Source: Micromonospora chokoriensis
Lineage (GTDB): Bacteria > Actinomycetota > Actinomycetes > Mycobacteriales > Micromonosporaceae
Assembly: GCF_000718555.1 (NCBI RefSeq)
Contig: NZ_JOAN01000018.1
Coordinates: 1-64,000 of the forward strand
Direction of reading: 5' to 3'
DNA: 64,000 nucleotides
Part shown: piece by piece, positions 1 to 9,590 of the stretch
Numbering within the stretch: the stretch's first letter is position 1
Layout of the letters: every line of letters begins with the position of its first letter
Made by a program: the position numbers and the translations under genes
Notes under the pieces: generated by a model
What the model was told of the DNA's origin: nothing
The model's input: only the letters and a program-made list of their open reading frames with translations
The model's database searches: none

Positions 1-164
1 GGCGGCAGGGGGCAAAGCCGGCCGGGCGGTGGAGGCTTGACTTTCTGCGGGTGGGGTGGCGGGGTTGCGTCATGGCGTAAGTGCGTCTCGGTGGGGTGGG
101 GGCGAGGGGTGGGTGTGGCATCGATGCTGTGCTGCGTACCGCTTCTCGACACAAAGAGGTCATC

Positions 165-3100
165 TTGGCTCTGTCTTCCAGGCGTCGCCGATCCGGGCTT
201 ATCGCCCTCGGCGCCGCCCTCACCCTGGCGGCCGGGTTCACCCCACCCGCCGCAGGGGCGGCCGCCGCCCCGCCGAACACCCCCGACCGCCCGGTGGGCC
301 AACCCCCGGCCGCCGCCGGACGCGCGTCCACCGTCACCCTGATCACCGGTGACACGGTCACGGTCACCACCGCGGCGGACGGCAGCACGGTGTCGACCGT
401 GCGCCGGCCGGACGGCAGCACCCCGAGCTTCCACCGCACCGTGCGCGACGGCGACACCTACGTCTACCCGGACGCCGCGCTGTCCTATGTCACAAGCGGT
501 GTGCTGGACCGGCGACTGTTCAACGTCACCGACCTCATCGCCGACGGCTACGACGACGCGCACACCGACGCGCTTCCGCTGATCGTCACGATGACCGACG
601 CCGCGGCCCGCAACCGCACCCGCCCCGCCGTGGACGGCGCCGAGCTGGTCCGCCCGCTGGAGAGCGTGCAGGGTGCGGCGTTGACCCGCCAGCGCGCCGC
701 CGCCGACCGGTTCTGGACCGCGCTCACCGCCGGCTCGACCCGTCGTACGGGCGATGCCCCGATGCTGGCCAACGGCATCGCGAAGGTCTGGTTGGACGGC
801 CGGGTGCACGCCGACCTGGCCGAGTCGACCGCGCAGATCGGTGCGCCGAAGCTGTGGGCCGAGGGCAACACCGCTGCCGGTGTCGACGTCGCGGTGCTCG
901 ACTCGGGGGCGGACGCCGAACACCCCGACCTCGTCGGCCAGATCGCAGAGTCCAGCAGCTTCGTGCCCGAGGAGCCCGACATCCTCGACTACAAGGGGCA
1001 CGGCACGCACGTCGCCTCGACGATCGCCGGCACCGGCGCCGCGTCCGGTGGCGCGGAGCGGGGCGTCGCCCCCGGCGCGCGTCTGCACGTCGGCAAGGTG
1101 CTCAACAGCGAGGGCAGCGGGCACGACTCGTGGATCATCGCCGGCATGGAGTGGGCGGCCCGCGAGCAGAAGGCCCGGGTGGTCAGCATGAGCCTGGGTG
1201 GTGCGGCCACCGACGGCAGTGACCCGATGAGCCAGGCGGTCGAGCGACTCAGCGCCGAGACCGGCGCCCTCTTCGTGATCGCCGCCGGCAACAGCGGCCC
1301 GGCCACCATCGGCAGCCCGGGCGCCGCCGACTCCGCGCTCACCGTGGGCGCCGTCGACGCCGCCGACCACCTCGCCGAGTTCTCCAGCCAGGGCCCCCGC
1401 GCCGGTGACGGCGGGCTCAAGCCCGAGATCACCGCCCCCGGGGTGGACATCCTGGCGGCCCGATCCCACTACGTGCGCGGTGGCTCCGGGGACTACACGC
1501 TGATGAGCGGCACGTCGATGGCCACCCCGCACGTGGCCGGCACGGCCGCGTTGGTCGCCGCCGCGCACCCGGACTGGACCGGTCAGCGCATCAAGGAGGC
1601 GCTGGTCAGCACGGTCAAGGCCACCCCCGAGTACAACCCGTACCAGGCGGGTGCCGGTCGGGTCGACGCGGTCGCCGCCGCGCACGCCACCGTCTTCGCC
1701 ACCCCGAGCGCCTACTCCGGTTTCCAGGCGTGGCCGCAGCAGCCGAACATGACCGTCGACCGGACGGTCACCTACACCAACGTCGGTAGCGCGCCGGTCG
1801 CACTGAAGCTGGCCCTCGACGCGGCCACCGCGCCGGCCGGCCTCTTCGCGCTCTCCGCCGACCGGGTCACCGTGCCGGCGGGCGGCACCGCCACCGTGAC
1901 GGTGACCGCCGCGTACGACAAGCTGCCGGTGGAGAGGCAGGTCAGCGGCATGATCGTCGCCACCGACGACGCCGGTACGGTACGTGGCCGCACCCTGATC
2001 GGCGCCGGCAAGGAAGGCCAGCGGCAGAACCTGACGCTTGTCGCCAAGGACCGGGACGGCACACCGCTCGCCGGCAAGGTCATCCTCACCACCGACACTC
2101 TGTTCACCGCCGTGGACCTGCCCGAGACCGGCACCGCGACGCTGCGGCTGCCGGTGGCGAGCTGGACCGGTTGGCTCTCCACCGACGTGCGTGGCGTGCA
2201 CGGGCCGCACTCCAAGGGCATGGCGATGCTCAGCTTCACCGATGTGAACCTGGACCGCGACCGCACCGTCACCCTGGACGCGCGCGCCGCCCGGCAGGTG
2301 CAGGCGAAGGTGCCACAGGAGGCAACCGCCACCTCGCTGCGGATGGACATCCACCGGTCCACGAAGAACGGTCTCACCGAGAGTCAGGTGCTGCCCAACG
2401 ACTCGTACGACAGCCTGTGGGCGTTGCCGACGAGCCGCCCGGTCACCGACGGCGAGTTCGAGTTCGGCGCCCGGTGGCGGCTGGAGCAGCCAGCCCTGAG
2501 CATCTCGGCGGGCGGTCGCTCGTACGACGATCTGTTGGTGAAGCGGTCGACCCCGGAGTTGCCGGCCGGTCGTCGTCAGCTGGACGCGGTCTATGTCGCC
2601 GACGCGTCGGCGACGGGGCTGGCCAAGCGGCCGGTCCGGGACCGGGCCGTGGTGGTGCGCCGCAGCGACAGCGTGGACATCGCCACCCAGGCGCAGGCCG
2701 CCGCGGCGGCCGGGGCGAAGTTGCTGCTCGTGGTCAACGACGGCGTCGGCCGGCTTGAGCCCTGGGACGAGGCGCCGTGGAGCGCGGAGAGCCCGGCCCC
2801 GGTGACCGTGGCAACCCTCGGCGCCGACCAGGGTGGGCAGCTCATCGCCGCGCTGGAGCACGGCGCGGTGCGGCTCACCGTCGAGTCGCACCCGGAGACC
2901 ACCTACCTGTACGACGTGGCGCACCACTGGAGCGGCGCGGTGCCGGCCGATCCCACCTACCGGCCCACGAAGCGGGAGTTGGCCCGGGTTGACGTGGAGT
3001 TCCGCAACTACCGGCAGGGCAAGGCGCTGGAGTTCCGCACCGACATCTGGCGCGGCTGGGCGTCGAGCAACCAGGAGACCGCCCCGGCGCAGGGCCGACG

Positions 3101-3878
3101 CACCGACTGGGTGAGTGCCGACCAGCGGTGGGTCGACGACGCGTTCATCGCCGGCGAGACCGGTCAGCACCTGCAGGCGGTGACGACGTACCCGGCCGGC
3201 AAGTCGAGTAGCGTCCACTGGTTCGGGCCGATCCAGCGACCCCGGATGGGCGGGAGCTACGTGCCGGTCCGGTACCTGGACACCGTCTACCTGCCCGCAC
3301 CCGGCTGGGGCGACGGGGGTGGTCACATCGGGGAGGCGTACGCCAACTTCGACATGGTCAACCGGACCACCCTCTACCAGGGTGACAAGGAGCTGAACTG
3401 GGGTAACGCCGAGTACCTCCAGGTCTCCGGGCTGGCGTCTGAGCGACTGCCGTACCGGCTGGTGGTGGAGAACGACCGGGCGGCCTGGACCAACCCGTAC
3501 TCCCGGCAGACCCGCACCGAGTGGAGCTTCCGCTCGGCGGCCACCGGGGAGGAGGCGACCGAGGTGCTGCCGATGATCCAGCTGGACTACCAGGTGGCCA
3601 TCGACTCCACCGGCAGGGCATCGCGGCGGGCGCCGCTGACCGTGGTCGCCTCCCACCTGCCCGGCGTCACGGGCACGATCGGCGCGGTGACCGTCGAGGT
3701 GTCCTACGACGACGGGGCGACCTGGCAGAAGCAGCGACTGACCCGGCACGGCGACGGCTGGCGTAGCGCGTTGGCGGCACCAGCGAAGGCCGGTTTCGTG
3801 AGCCTGCGGAGCACCGCGCGGGACACCGCCGGCAACACCGTGAGTCAGAGCATCACCAGGGCGTTCGGCCTGCGCTGA
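165..3878 (+). CDS. Secreted S8 subtilisin-like serine protease
   Basis: Secreted endopeptidase of about 1,237 residues. I choose the TTG at 165 because AAAGAGGT lies 4 nt upstream and the product then opens with an Arg-rich n-region and a hydrophobic, Ala-rich signal peptide ending near residue 33. The open frame itself runs back to 81. The catalytic triad is visible: Asp246 in VLDSG, His279 in GHGTHVAST, Asn in AAGNSG, and Ser451 in GTSMATPHVAG. An N-terminal propeptide-like stretch precedes the catalytic domain. The long C-terminal half carries beta-sandwich-like segments and a PA-like segment (about residues 810-930, AGAKLLLVV), as in large actinobacterial subtilases. It stands alone and converges on the DesH-like gene. 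The substrate cannot be told from the sequence. Confidence 0.93.
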   Translation: MALSSRRRRSGLIALGAALTLAAGFTPPAAGAAAAPPNTPDRPVGQPPAAAGRASTVTLITGDTVTVTTAADGSTVSTVRRPDGSTPSFHRTVRDGDTYVYPDAALSYVTSGVLDRRLFNVTDLIADGYDDAHTDALPLIVTMTDAAARNRTRPAVDGAELVRPLESVQGAALTRQRAAADRFWTALTAGSTRRTGDAPMLANGIAKVWLDGRVHADLAESTAQIGAPKLWAEGNTAAGVDVAVLDSGADAEHPDLVGQIAESSSFVPEEPDILDYKGHGTHVASTIAGTGAASGGAERGVAPGARLHVGKVLNSEGSGHDSWIIAGMEWAAREQKARVVSMSLGGAATDGSDPMSQAVERLSAETGALFVIAAGNSGPATIGSPGAADSALTVGAVDAADHLAEFSSQGPRAGDGGLKPEITAPGVDILAARSHYVRGGSGDYTLMSGTSMATPHVAGTAALVAAAHPDWTGQRIKEALVSTVKATPEYNPYQAGAGRVDAVAAAHATVFATPSAYSGFQAWPQQPNMTVDRTVTYTNVGSAPVALKLALDAATAPAGLFALSADRVTVPAGGTATVTVTAAYDKLPVERQVSGMIVATDDAGTVRGRTLIGAGKEGQRQNLTLVAKDRDGTPLAGKVILTTDTLFTAVDLPETGTATLRLPVASWTGWLSTDVRGVHGPHSKGMAMLSFTDVNLDRDRTVTLDARAARQVQAKVPQEATATSLRMDIHRSTKNGLTESQVLPNDSYDSLWALPTSRPVTDGEFEFGARWRLEQPALSISAGGRSYDDLLVKRSTPELPAGRRQLDAVYVADASATGLAKRPVRDRAVVVRRSDSVDIATQAQAAAAAGAKLLLVVNDGVGRLEPWDEAPWSAESPAPVTVATLGADQGGQLIAALEHGAVRLTVESHPETTYLYDVAHHWSGAVPADPTYRPTKRELARVDVEFRNYRQGKALEFRTDIWRGWASSNQETAPAQGRRTDWVSADQRWVDDAFIAGETGQHLQAVTTYPAGKSSSVHWFGPIQRPRMGGSYVPVRYLDTVYLPAPGWGDGGGHIGEAYANFDMVNRTTLYQGDKELNWGNAEYLQVSGLASERLPYRLVVENDRAAWTNPYSRQTRTEWSFRSAATGEEATEVLPMIQLDYQVAIDSTGRASRRAPLTVVASHLPGVTGTIGAVTVEVSYDDGATWQKQRLTRHGDGWRSALAAPAKAGFVSLRSTARDTAGNTVSQSITRAFGLR

Positions 3879-3889
3879 CGCCACGGTGA

Positions 3890-3934
3890 CCGGCCGCCGG
3901 TCGGGGTGCCTCGCGCATCCTGGCCGGCGGCCGG
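3890..3934. terminator. Hairpin between convergent genes
   Basis: A 13-bp inverted repeat (arms 3890-3902 and 3922-3934, one G-T wobble) with a 19-nt loop lies between the stop codons of the subtilase and the leftmost siderophore gene. There is no T-tract, as is usual for actinomycete terminators. It probably serves both strands. Confidence 0.6.
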
Positions 3935-3941
3935 CCCCGTC

Positions 3942-4499
3942 TCAGCCGGTGGTCGCCGGTCGGTCGAGGAAGAGGAGGCGGGCGTGCTTCTCCGGCAGGT
4001 CGATCAGCGGCCCGGGCCGGAACCCGGTGCGCAGCAACCGGTTGACGGCCCGGTCGTTGCGGGCGTCGGGTTCCATCACGACCCGTAGCCGGCGCGGATC
4101 GGCGAGGACGAAGTCGAGGATCGCCCCGAACAGCGCGCCGGTGAACCCGCGCTCGGCTGCCACCGGTGGCCCGATGAGCAGGTGGACGCCGATGTCGCCG
4201 GGGCGTACGTCGTAGCACTCGCCCACCGGGTCGGCTTCGGGCTGGTAGGTCTGGGCCAGCGCGGCCGGGACGCCGTCGCGGTGCACCAGGTACGCGTGAT
4301 GGGTGCTCAGCGAGTCCAGGTACGCGTAGATCTCGTGCACCCGTTCGCGGCTCGCCTCCCGCATCCCCCAGAAGCGGGCCCGGTCCTGGGTGACCCACCC
4401 GTGCAGCAGGTCGACGTCGTGGTCCGGCCGCACGGCACGGATGGTGACCACCCCGAACCCGGTGACGTCGCTGCGGTAGTGCTGCTGATCAGTGTTCAT
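3942..4499 (-). CDS. desH: DesH-like siderophore acyltransferase (GNAT, Acetyltransf_8/IucB-RhbD type)
   Basis: About 185-residue acyltransferase of the siderophore GNAT subfamily (IucB/RhbD/DesC type), which acylates hydroxylated polyamines. Visible are the opening WVT...FWGM segment, the PGDIGVHLLIGPP core, and the RVVMEPDARNDRAVNRLL acyl-CoA region matching the equivalent region of DesC in this window. ATG 4499 is chosen over an upstream codon because GGAG sits 4-8 nt before it. It overlaps the end of the amidase gene by 11 bp, so the two are probably translationally coupled. I recall a desG-desH pair being described in some actinobacterial des clusters and linked to aryl desferrioxamines. 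The symbol rests on that and on context. It could instead N-acetylate a different intermediate. Confidence 0.75.
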   Translation of the reverse strand: MNTDQQHYRSDVTGFGVVTIRAVRPDHDVDLLHGWVTQDRARFWGMREASRERVHEIYAYLDSLSTHHAYLVHRDGVPAALAQTYQPEADPVGECYDVRPGDIGVHLLIGPPVAAERGFTGALFGAILDFVLADPRRLRVVMEPDARNDRAVNRLLRTGFRPGPLIDLPEKHARLLFLDRPATTG

Positions 4500-6543
4500 C
4501 TGGCTCCTCAACGAGGCGGTCCCAGTCCGTCACGACCGGCAGCAACTCCCCGGCCAGCCAGGCAGGGCTCTGGTCGTCGTGGTGCGGGTCGCCAGGCACG
4601 CCGCAGGCACCGTGGGGGACCACCCAGCGGCTGTCCGCGCGCCGGGCTAGGTCCCACACGAAGCGCGCCGCCGGCCCCCGGAAGCACCAGTGGGTGACCC
4701 CCGGCACGCTGGAGGTGGCCAACACACAGTCGTGGTCGCCGTCGAGTCGAGGGCCGGGGCCGGTGTCCGGGCCGGGCAGGGCCCGCCACGGCGCCAGCCG
4801 GTGCAGGTCCCCCCAGGGCGCCGTCGCGGCCGTCGCGTCGCCGACCTCCTCGGCCGCCGCGCGGACCAGCGCGGTGATGTCCACACCGGACAGCGGGGCC
4901 GCGCCGAGCAGGTGCTCCAGCGCGTAACCGACGCGCGGCGTCAGCGCCAGCCAGGGCGCGAACACCTCGGGGTACGCGGGCAGCTCGCTCAGCGCGGCCA
5001 GCGCCGGGTCAGCGGCGATCCGGCGTACGAGCGCCGCCCGCAGGATGGCGTACGCCGCCGCGTCCGTGCTGTCGGCGGCCATCCGGCGGTCCCAGCGCAG
5101 CAACCGATCGCGCAGCGCGGCGGCGGCCGGGCCGAGGCCGGTCAGCCGTTGCAGGACTGCCAGCAGCGGCCCGGCCGCGCCCAGGTACGTGTCGGTGTGC
5201 ACGGTGGCCAACTCGTCGGCCGTCCAGGCCGAACCGGCGTCGAGCAGCTCGGCGATGCGGTGCGCCCGGTGCGGTGGGGCGAACTCCACCCCGAGCGGCG
5301 CCGCCAGCCCACGCTCGTTGGCCATCACCGCCCGACCGCGCACCTCGGCCGAGGGCATCGGCGCGTACCAGCCCTGCCAGGCGTGCGCGGCGTCCCACCC
5401 GGGGACCACCCGCCGGCCGTTTTCCGGGTGCCGCAGCGGCACCGCCCCGGCGACCCGGTGCAGCAGCCCTCCGGCGGTGTCCGCTGCCTGTACCACGTTT
5501 ACCGGCTCCACCCAGTGCCGCAGGGCGTGGTCCACATCGGTTACCGTGCGGGCCCGTAGCAGCTCCGGCAGCGTCGCGAAGCCGAGGTCACCACGGACCC
5601 GGGGCGGGTAGCGCAGGCTGAGCGCCGTCTCGTCGTCCGGCCCACCGGCGATCACCGGACCCCGGTCGGTCTCCACCACCTCGACCTCGACCGGGTCGGC
5701 CCCGGCCACCTCGATCGTCTCGACGTGGCGGTACGCCGGTCGCCAGCCGTCCGGGCCGAGCGCCTGCACCCGGGGGCCGTCGCGGCGCAGCCGCTCGGCG
5801 TACACGTCCTGGTAGTCGGCCATCGCGTTGGTGATCGCCCAGGCCACTGCACCGGTGTGCCCGAAGTGCGCGATGCCCGGCACGCCCGGCACCGCGAGCC
5901 CCACCACGTCGTACTCTGGGCAGGCCAGCCGGATCTGCTGGTAGACGCCCGGATCCTCGATGAACCGGTGCGGGTCGCCGGCGAGCAGCGCGGCCCCGGT
6001 GCCGGTGCGCTCGGCGGCGAGCAGCCACCCGTTGCTGCCGGCGACGGCCGGCCCGTCGGTGGCGAACGCGTCGACCGCGTCCGGCCCGAGCCGCTGCGCC
6101 ACATGCTCGCGCCACAGCTTGCCGGGGAACCCCGCGAACAGGATGTGGTGGCCCAGCCAGACGGCGAGCGGTGTCCACGGCTCCCACCGGCCGGGGTGCA
6201 GCCCGGTGGCGGCGAACTCCGGCGACCGGGCCGCCCCGGCGGCGAGACCGGCGTTGACGCCGTCCACGTAGGCGCCGACCCATTCGGCGGTCGCCTCATC
6301 GAGCGCCGCGTGGCAGCGGCGTGCGGTGTCGTCGAGCCGGACCTGCCGGACGAACCGGTCCCAGCCGAGCGCGTCAGGGCCGAGAAACGCCGCGCTGGTG
6401 CCCCGGGCCCGGTGCCGTTCCACCTCGATCTGCCAGGCCCGGTCGTACGCGGTCACCCGGCCCTGCGCCGCCGCCAGCGCGAGCGGGTCGTCGGCCCGCA
6501 GGTGCGGTACCCCCCACGGGTCACGGAAACGCTGCGCGCTCAT
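4489..6543 (-). CDS. desG: DesG-like penicillin amidase family (Ntn) hydrolase
   Basis: 684-residue Ntn-hydrolase of the penicillin-acylase family, which cleaves or transfers acyl groups at amides. The hallmark autoprocessing site is present as AGS-NGW, giving Ser170 as the predicted nucleophile after removal of a short spacer. Gly-Asp-Pro-His and TNAMADYQDVY segments follow, as in the family. No signal peptide is visible, so it is predicted to be cytoplasmic, unlike secreted penicillin acylases. The ATG at 6543 overlaps the stop of the ATPase gene (ATGA). A longer open frame running back to 7224 is a GC artefact across the ATPase gene. Its place in an iron-box divergon supports a role in desferrioxamine acyl chemistry, for example phenylacetyl groups, as proposed for DesG. 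That role is inferred. Confidence 0.8.
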   Translation of the reverse strand: MSAQRFRDPWGVPHLRADDPLALAAAQGRVTAYDRAWQIEVERHRARGTSAAFLGPDALGWDRFVRQVRLDDTARRCHAALDEATAEWVGAYVDGVNAGLAAGAARSPEFAATGLHPGRWEPWTPLAVWLGHHILFAGFPGKLWREHVAQRLGPDAVDAFATDGPAVAGSNGWLLAAERTGTGAALLAGDPHRFIEDPGVYQQIRLACPEYDVVGLAVPGVPGIAHFGHTGAVAWAITNAMADYQDVYAERLRRDGPRVQALGPDGWRPAYRHVETIEVAGADPVEVEVVETDRGPVIAGGPDDETALSLRYPPRVRGDLGFATLPELLRARTVTDVDHALRHWVEPVNVVQAADTAGGLLHRVAGAVPLRHPENGRRVVPGWDAAHAWQGWYAPMPSAEVRGRAVMANERGLAAPLGVEFAPPHRAHRIAELLDAGSAWTADELATVHTDTYLGAAGPLLAVLQRLTGLGPAAAALRDRLLRWDRRMAADSTDAAAYAILRAALVRRIAADPALAALSELPAYPEVFAPWLALTPRVGYALEHLLGAAPLSGVDITALVRAAAEEVGDATAATAPWGDLHRLAPWRALPGPDTGPGPRLDGDHDCVLATSSVPGVTHWCFRGPAARFVWDLARRADSRWVVPHGACGVPGDPHHDDQSPAWLAGELLPVVTDWDRLVEEPDEH

Positions 6544-7352
6544 GCCGGCGTGGTGGCGCGGCGTCGGGCCGCGGGGACGACGAGCGGGGTGCCGGTCTCC
6601 GGGTCGTCGATGACCCGGCAGGGCAGCCCGAACACCTCCGCCACCAGGTCGGCGGTGACCACCGACGCCGGCTCCCCGGCGGCCACCACGCGTCCGTCGC
6701 GCATGGCGATCAGGTGGGTGGCGTAGCGGGCCGCGTGGTTCAGGTCGTGCAGCACCGCGACGAGCGTGCGGCCCTGCTCCTCGTGCAGCCGGGCGCAGAG
6801 GTCCAGGATCTCGATCTGGTGGGCGATGTCGAGGTACGTGGTCGGCTCGTCGAGCAGCAGCAGGGGCGTCTGCTGGGCCAGCGCCATGGCGATCCAGACC
6901 CGCTGCCGCTGCCCGCCGGACAGCTCGTCCACCGGCCGGTCGGCGAGGTCGTCGACCCCGGTCGCGGCCATCGACTCGTCGACCACTCGCTCGTCCTCGC
7001 GCGACCACTGCCGCAGCAGCCCCTGATGGGGGTAGCGGCCCCGGGCGACCAACTCGGCGACGCTGATGCCGTCCGGTGCGATGGACGACTGCGGCAGCAG
7101 GCCGAGCGTACGGGCCACCTTGCGGGCCGGCAGGTCGTGAATGTCCCGTCCGTCCAGCAGGACCGCACCGGCGCTCGGGCGCAGCATCCGGGACAGCGCG
7201 CGCAGCAGCGTCGACTTGCCGCACGCGTTCGGGCCGATGATCACCGTGAAGGACTTGTCGGGCACCGCCACGGTCAGGTCCTCGGCGATGGTGCGCTGGT
7301 CGTAGGCGAGGGTCAGCGAGGTGCCGCCGAGCCGGGAATCGCCGGGTCGCAT
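6540..7352 (-). CDS. Ferric-siderophore ABC transporter ATP-binding protein (FepC/FecE type)
   Basis: 270-residue cytoplasmic ATPase powering ferric-siderophore import with the two FecCD permeases upstream. Walker A is GPNACGKST, the signature is LSGGQRQRVWIAMAL, and Walker B LLLLDEPTTYLD carries the Thr-Tyr form typical of iron/siderophore ATPases. It ends with an H-loop region VAVLHDLNHA. I use ATG 7352 because GAAGGAG lies about 7 nt upstream. A frame start at 7385 lacks such a site. It sits 29 bp after the permease stop and overlaps the amidase start by 4 bp, so the leftward genes form one operon. Confidence 0.93.
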   Translation of the reverse strand: MRPGDSRLGGTSLTLAYDQRTIAEDLTVAVPDKSFTVIIGPNACGKSTLLRALSRMLRPSAGAVLLDGRDIHDLPARKVARTLGLLPQSSIAPDGISVAELVARGRYPHQGLLRQWSREDERVVDESMAATGVDDLADRPVDELSGGQRQRVWIAMALAQQTPLLLLDEPTTYLDIAHQIEILDLCARLHEEQGRTLVAVLHDLNHAARYATHLIAMRDGRVVAAGEPASVVTADLVAEVFGLPCRVIDDPETGTPLVVPAARRRATTPA

Positions 7353-7381
7353 GGGTGCTCCTTCGAGGGCGTCACGGGTGT

Positions 7382-8410
7382 TCACAGCCGGCCCGCCCGG
7401 CGTTCCACGGCCAGCAGCCAGACGAGGTAGCCGCCGCCGATCACGCCGGTCACCACGCCGACCGGCAGTTGGTGCCCGGCGAACGCGCGTTGGGCCAGCA
7501 GGTCGGCGCCGACCAGCAGCGCCGCGCCGACGGTCATCGACGGCACCAGGTTCGGGCCCGGTGCCCGGGTCAGCCGTTTCGCCAGGTGTGGGGCGACGAG
7601 CGCCACGAAGGACACCGGACCGGCGGCGGCTGCCGCGAACGAGACCAGCAGCACGGCCGCGGCGAGCAGCACCAGGCGCAGCCGGCGTACCGGCACGCCC
7701 AGGGCACTGGCCGCGTCGTCGCCCAACTCCATCATCCGCAGCGCCGGGGCACAGCCGACGAGCACCAGCGGCGCCAACACCACGAGGATGGCCAGTAGCG
7801 GCCCGGCGTTGGCCCAGCCCCGCCCGTCCAGGCTGCCGGTGAGCCAGAGCACCGCGCGGGCGGCGTCCATCAGCGGTGCCCGGGTCAGCAGGTAGCCGTT
7901 GACGCCGGTCAGGATCGCGGCCACGCCGATGCCGACCAGGATGAGCCGGTAGCCGTGCACTCCGCGCCGCCAGGCGAGCGCGTAGATCGCCAGGCCGGTG
8001 CCGAGCCCACCGACGACCGCTGCGCCCGCGAGGGCCAGGCTGCTGCCGCCGAGGACGACCACCACCAGCGCGCCGGTCGACGCGCCCTGAGTGAAGCCCA
8101 GGATGTCCGGGCTGCCCAGCGGGTTGCGGACCAGCGACTGGAACACCGTGCCGGCCAGAGCCAGCGCCGCACCGACCAGCAGGGCGGTGACCAGCCGGGG
8201 CAGCCGTAGCTCGTGCACGATGAACTGCTCCGCCGGGGTGCCACCGCCGATCAGCGTGCGCAGCACGTCGGCCGGCCCCATCGGATAGTCGCCACTGCCC
8301 AGGGCCACCAGGCCGAACCCGGCCGCGAGCAGCGCCGCGCCGGCTCCGACGCCCAACGCGCGGGGCCGGAACCGCAACGACAACCCCCCAGGAGTACGCA
8401 GAACGCTCAC
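7382..8410 (-). CDS. Ferric-siderophore ABC transporter permease (FecCD family), second subunit
   Basis: 342-residue integral membrane permease of the FecCD/BtuC family starting at GTG 8410. It has about nine to ten hydrophobic segments and the family landmarks VRNPLGSPDILGFTQGAS, GDDAASALGVP (the coupling helix that contacts the ATPase) and GPVSFVALVAPHLAKRLT. It pairs with the permease at 8478-9590 to form the membrane channel. The 67-bp gap between the two holds a short perfect dyad and GCGAGCGAACC-like filler. Expected to be iron-repressed from the shared iron box. Confidence 0.92.
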   Translation of the reverse strand: MSVLRTPGGLSLRFRPRALGVGAGAALLAAGFGLVALGSGDYPMGPADVLRTLIGGGTPAEQFIVHELRLPRLVTALLVGAALALAGTVFQSLVRNPLGSPDILGFTQGASTGALVVVVLGGSSLALAGAAVVGGLGTGLAIYALAWRRGVHGYRLILVGIGVAAILTGVNGYLLTRAPLMDAARAVLWLTGSLDGRGWANAGPLLAILVVLAPLVLVGCAPALRMMELGDDAASALGVPVRRLRLVLLAAAVLLVSFAAAAAGPVSFVALVAPHLAKRLTRAPGPNLVPSMTVGAALLVGADLLAQRAFAGHQLPVGVVTGVIGGGYLVWLLAVERRAGRL

Positions 8411-8477
8411 GCCATCGCTCCGCTTCGCTGCGCGATGACGCGAGGCGTCACGCTGCTGAGCCTGCTGGTTCGCTCGC
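8411..8477. repeat. Intergenic filler with short dyad between permease genes
   Basis: Holds a perfect 6-bp inverted repeat TGACGC-GAG-GCGTCA (8436-8450) and GC-rich filler of the GAGCGAGCGAAC / GCAGCGAAGCGGAGCG type. I associate such runs with recurrent short repeats between actinomycete operon genes. No gene is seen. Confidence 0.4.
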
Positions 8478-9590
8478 TCACGGTTGGGCCACCCGTCGGC
8501 GGGTGACCAGCCACAGGAAGAGCGGGCCGCCCAGCACGGCGGTCACCATGCCGACCTGGAGTTCGCCGGGCCGACCCAGCACCCGGCCGAGCACGTCGGC
8601 GCCGAGCAGCAGCGCTGGCGCGAGCACCGCGCAGTACGGCAGCAGCCAGCGCAGGTCCGGGCCGGTCAGGGCCCGCACCAGGTGCGGCACCAGCAGCCCG
8701 ACGAAGACGATCGGGCCGCACGCGGCGGTCGCCGCGCCGCAGAGCAGGGTGACCGCGACGATCACGGCGACGCGGATCAGCGCGGGTCGAGCGCCGAGGG
8801 CTCGCGCCGCGTCATCGCCGAGCGCGAGCGCGTTCAGCGGACGGGCGGCGCCGAGCGCGACCAGCAGCCCGACCAGGATGAACGGCAGCACCCGGGTCAC
8901 GGTTGCGGAGTCCGCGCTGGCCAGCGAGCCGACCGTCCAGAAGCGCAGCCGCTCCAGCGAGGCGGTGTCCAGCAGCATCACCGCGCTGACGTACGAGTAG
9001 AGGGTGGCGTTGAGCGCCGCGCCGGCCAGCGCGAGTCGGGCCGGAGTGGCGCCCCGTCCGCCGCCGACGGCGTAGACGAGCGCGGTCACCACCGCCGCGC
9101 CGAGCAGCGCGAACCAGACGTACCCGCCGACGGCGGTGACGCCCAGGAACGCGGCAGCGGTGGCGACGGCCGCGGACGCGCCGGCGTTGATGCCGAGCAG
9201 CCCGGGGTCGGCCAGGGGGTTGCGGGTGAGGGCCTGCATGACCGCGCCGGCCACGCCGAGCGCGGTGCCGGCGAGCAGCCCGAGCAGGGTGCGGGGCAGG
9301 CGCATCCGGTGCACCACCGCGTACTCGGTGGCGTCGCGGTGCAGCAGGCCGGACCAGACGTCGGCGAGCGGCATGGCCTTCGCGCCGACCGCGATGCTGA
9401 GCACCACGATCACCGCGAGCAGTGCCACGGCGGTGACCAGGCCGGCGGCGCGGGCCGCACGACGACCACGCCGGCTCGGGGGTACGGCCGGTTCCCTGGC
9501 CGGCACGGGCGGTGCCGGTCGGGTGACGGTGGGTGTGGCGTCCAGTGTGGGCTCCGGGGTGGTGGCGACTCGGCGAACCGCTGTTGACAA
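8478..9590 (-). CDS. Ferric-siderophore ABC transporter permease (FecCD family), first subunit
   Basis: 370-residue FecCD permease with a Pro/Arg-rich cytoplasmic N-terminal tail of about 50 residues, then roughly nine membrane helices. Landmarks are LTRNPLADPGLLGINAGAS, GDDAARALGARP (coupling helix) and CGPIVFVGLLVPHLVRALTG. The start is TTG 9590. No upstream in-frame start exists, and TAACCT lies exactly 6 nt before it on the minus strand, so the message is probably leaderless. GTG at residue 29 is an alternative. It is the first gene of the leftward operon and partly overlaps the divergent desE promoter (the -35 element TTGACA at 9584-9589 lies in its first codons). Confidence 0.9.
   Translation of the reverse strand: MSTAVRRVATTPEPTLDATPTVTRPAPPVPAREPAVPPSRRGRRAARAAGLVTAVALLAVIVVLSIAVGAKAMPLADVWSGLLHRDATEYAVVHRMRLPRTLLGLLAGTALGVAGAVMQALTRNPLADPGLLGINAGASAAVATAAAFLGVTAVGGYVWFALLGAAVVTALVYAVGGGRGATPARLALAGAALNATLYSYVSAVMLLDTASLERLRFWTVGSLASADSATVTRVLPFILVGLLVALGAARPLNALALGDDAARALGARPALIRVAVIVAVTLLCGAATAACGPIVFVGLLVPHLVRALTGPDLRWLLPYCAVLAPALLLGADVLGRVLGRPGELQVGMVTAVLGGPLFLWLVTRRRVAQP

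Noticed and set aside
1..164. Promoter for the first subtilase (TTGACT at 37-42)
   Set aside because: No -10-like hexamer at a fitting distance. The region is G-rich, so I do not annotate a promoter.
4489..7224. A 911-codon reading that would fuse an Arg-rich domain to the penicillin-amidase homologue
   Set aside because: The extra 227 codons overlap the ATPase gene in another frame and are Arg/Gly/Pro-rich. The ATGA overlap at 6540-6543 gives the natural start.
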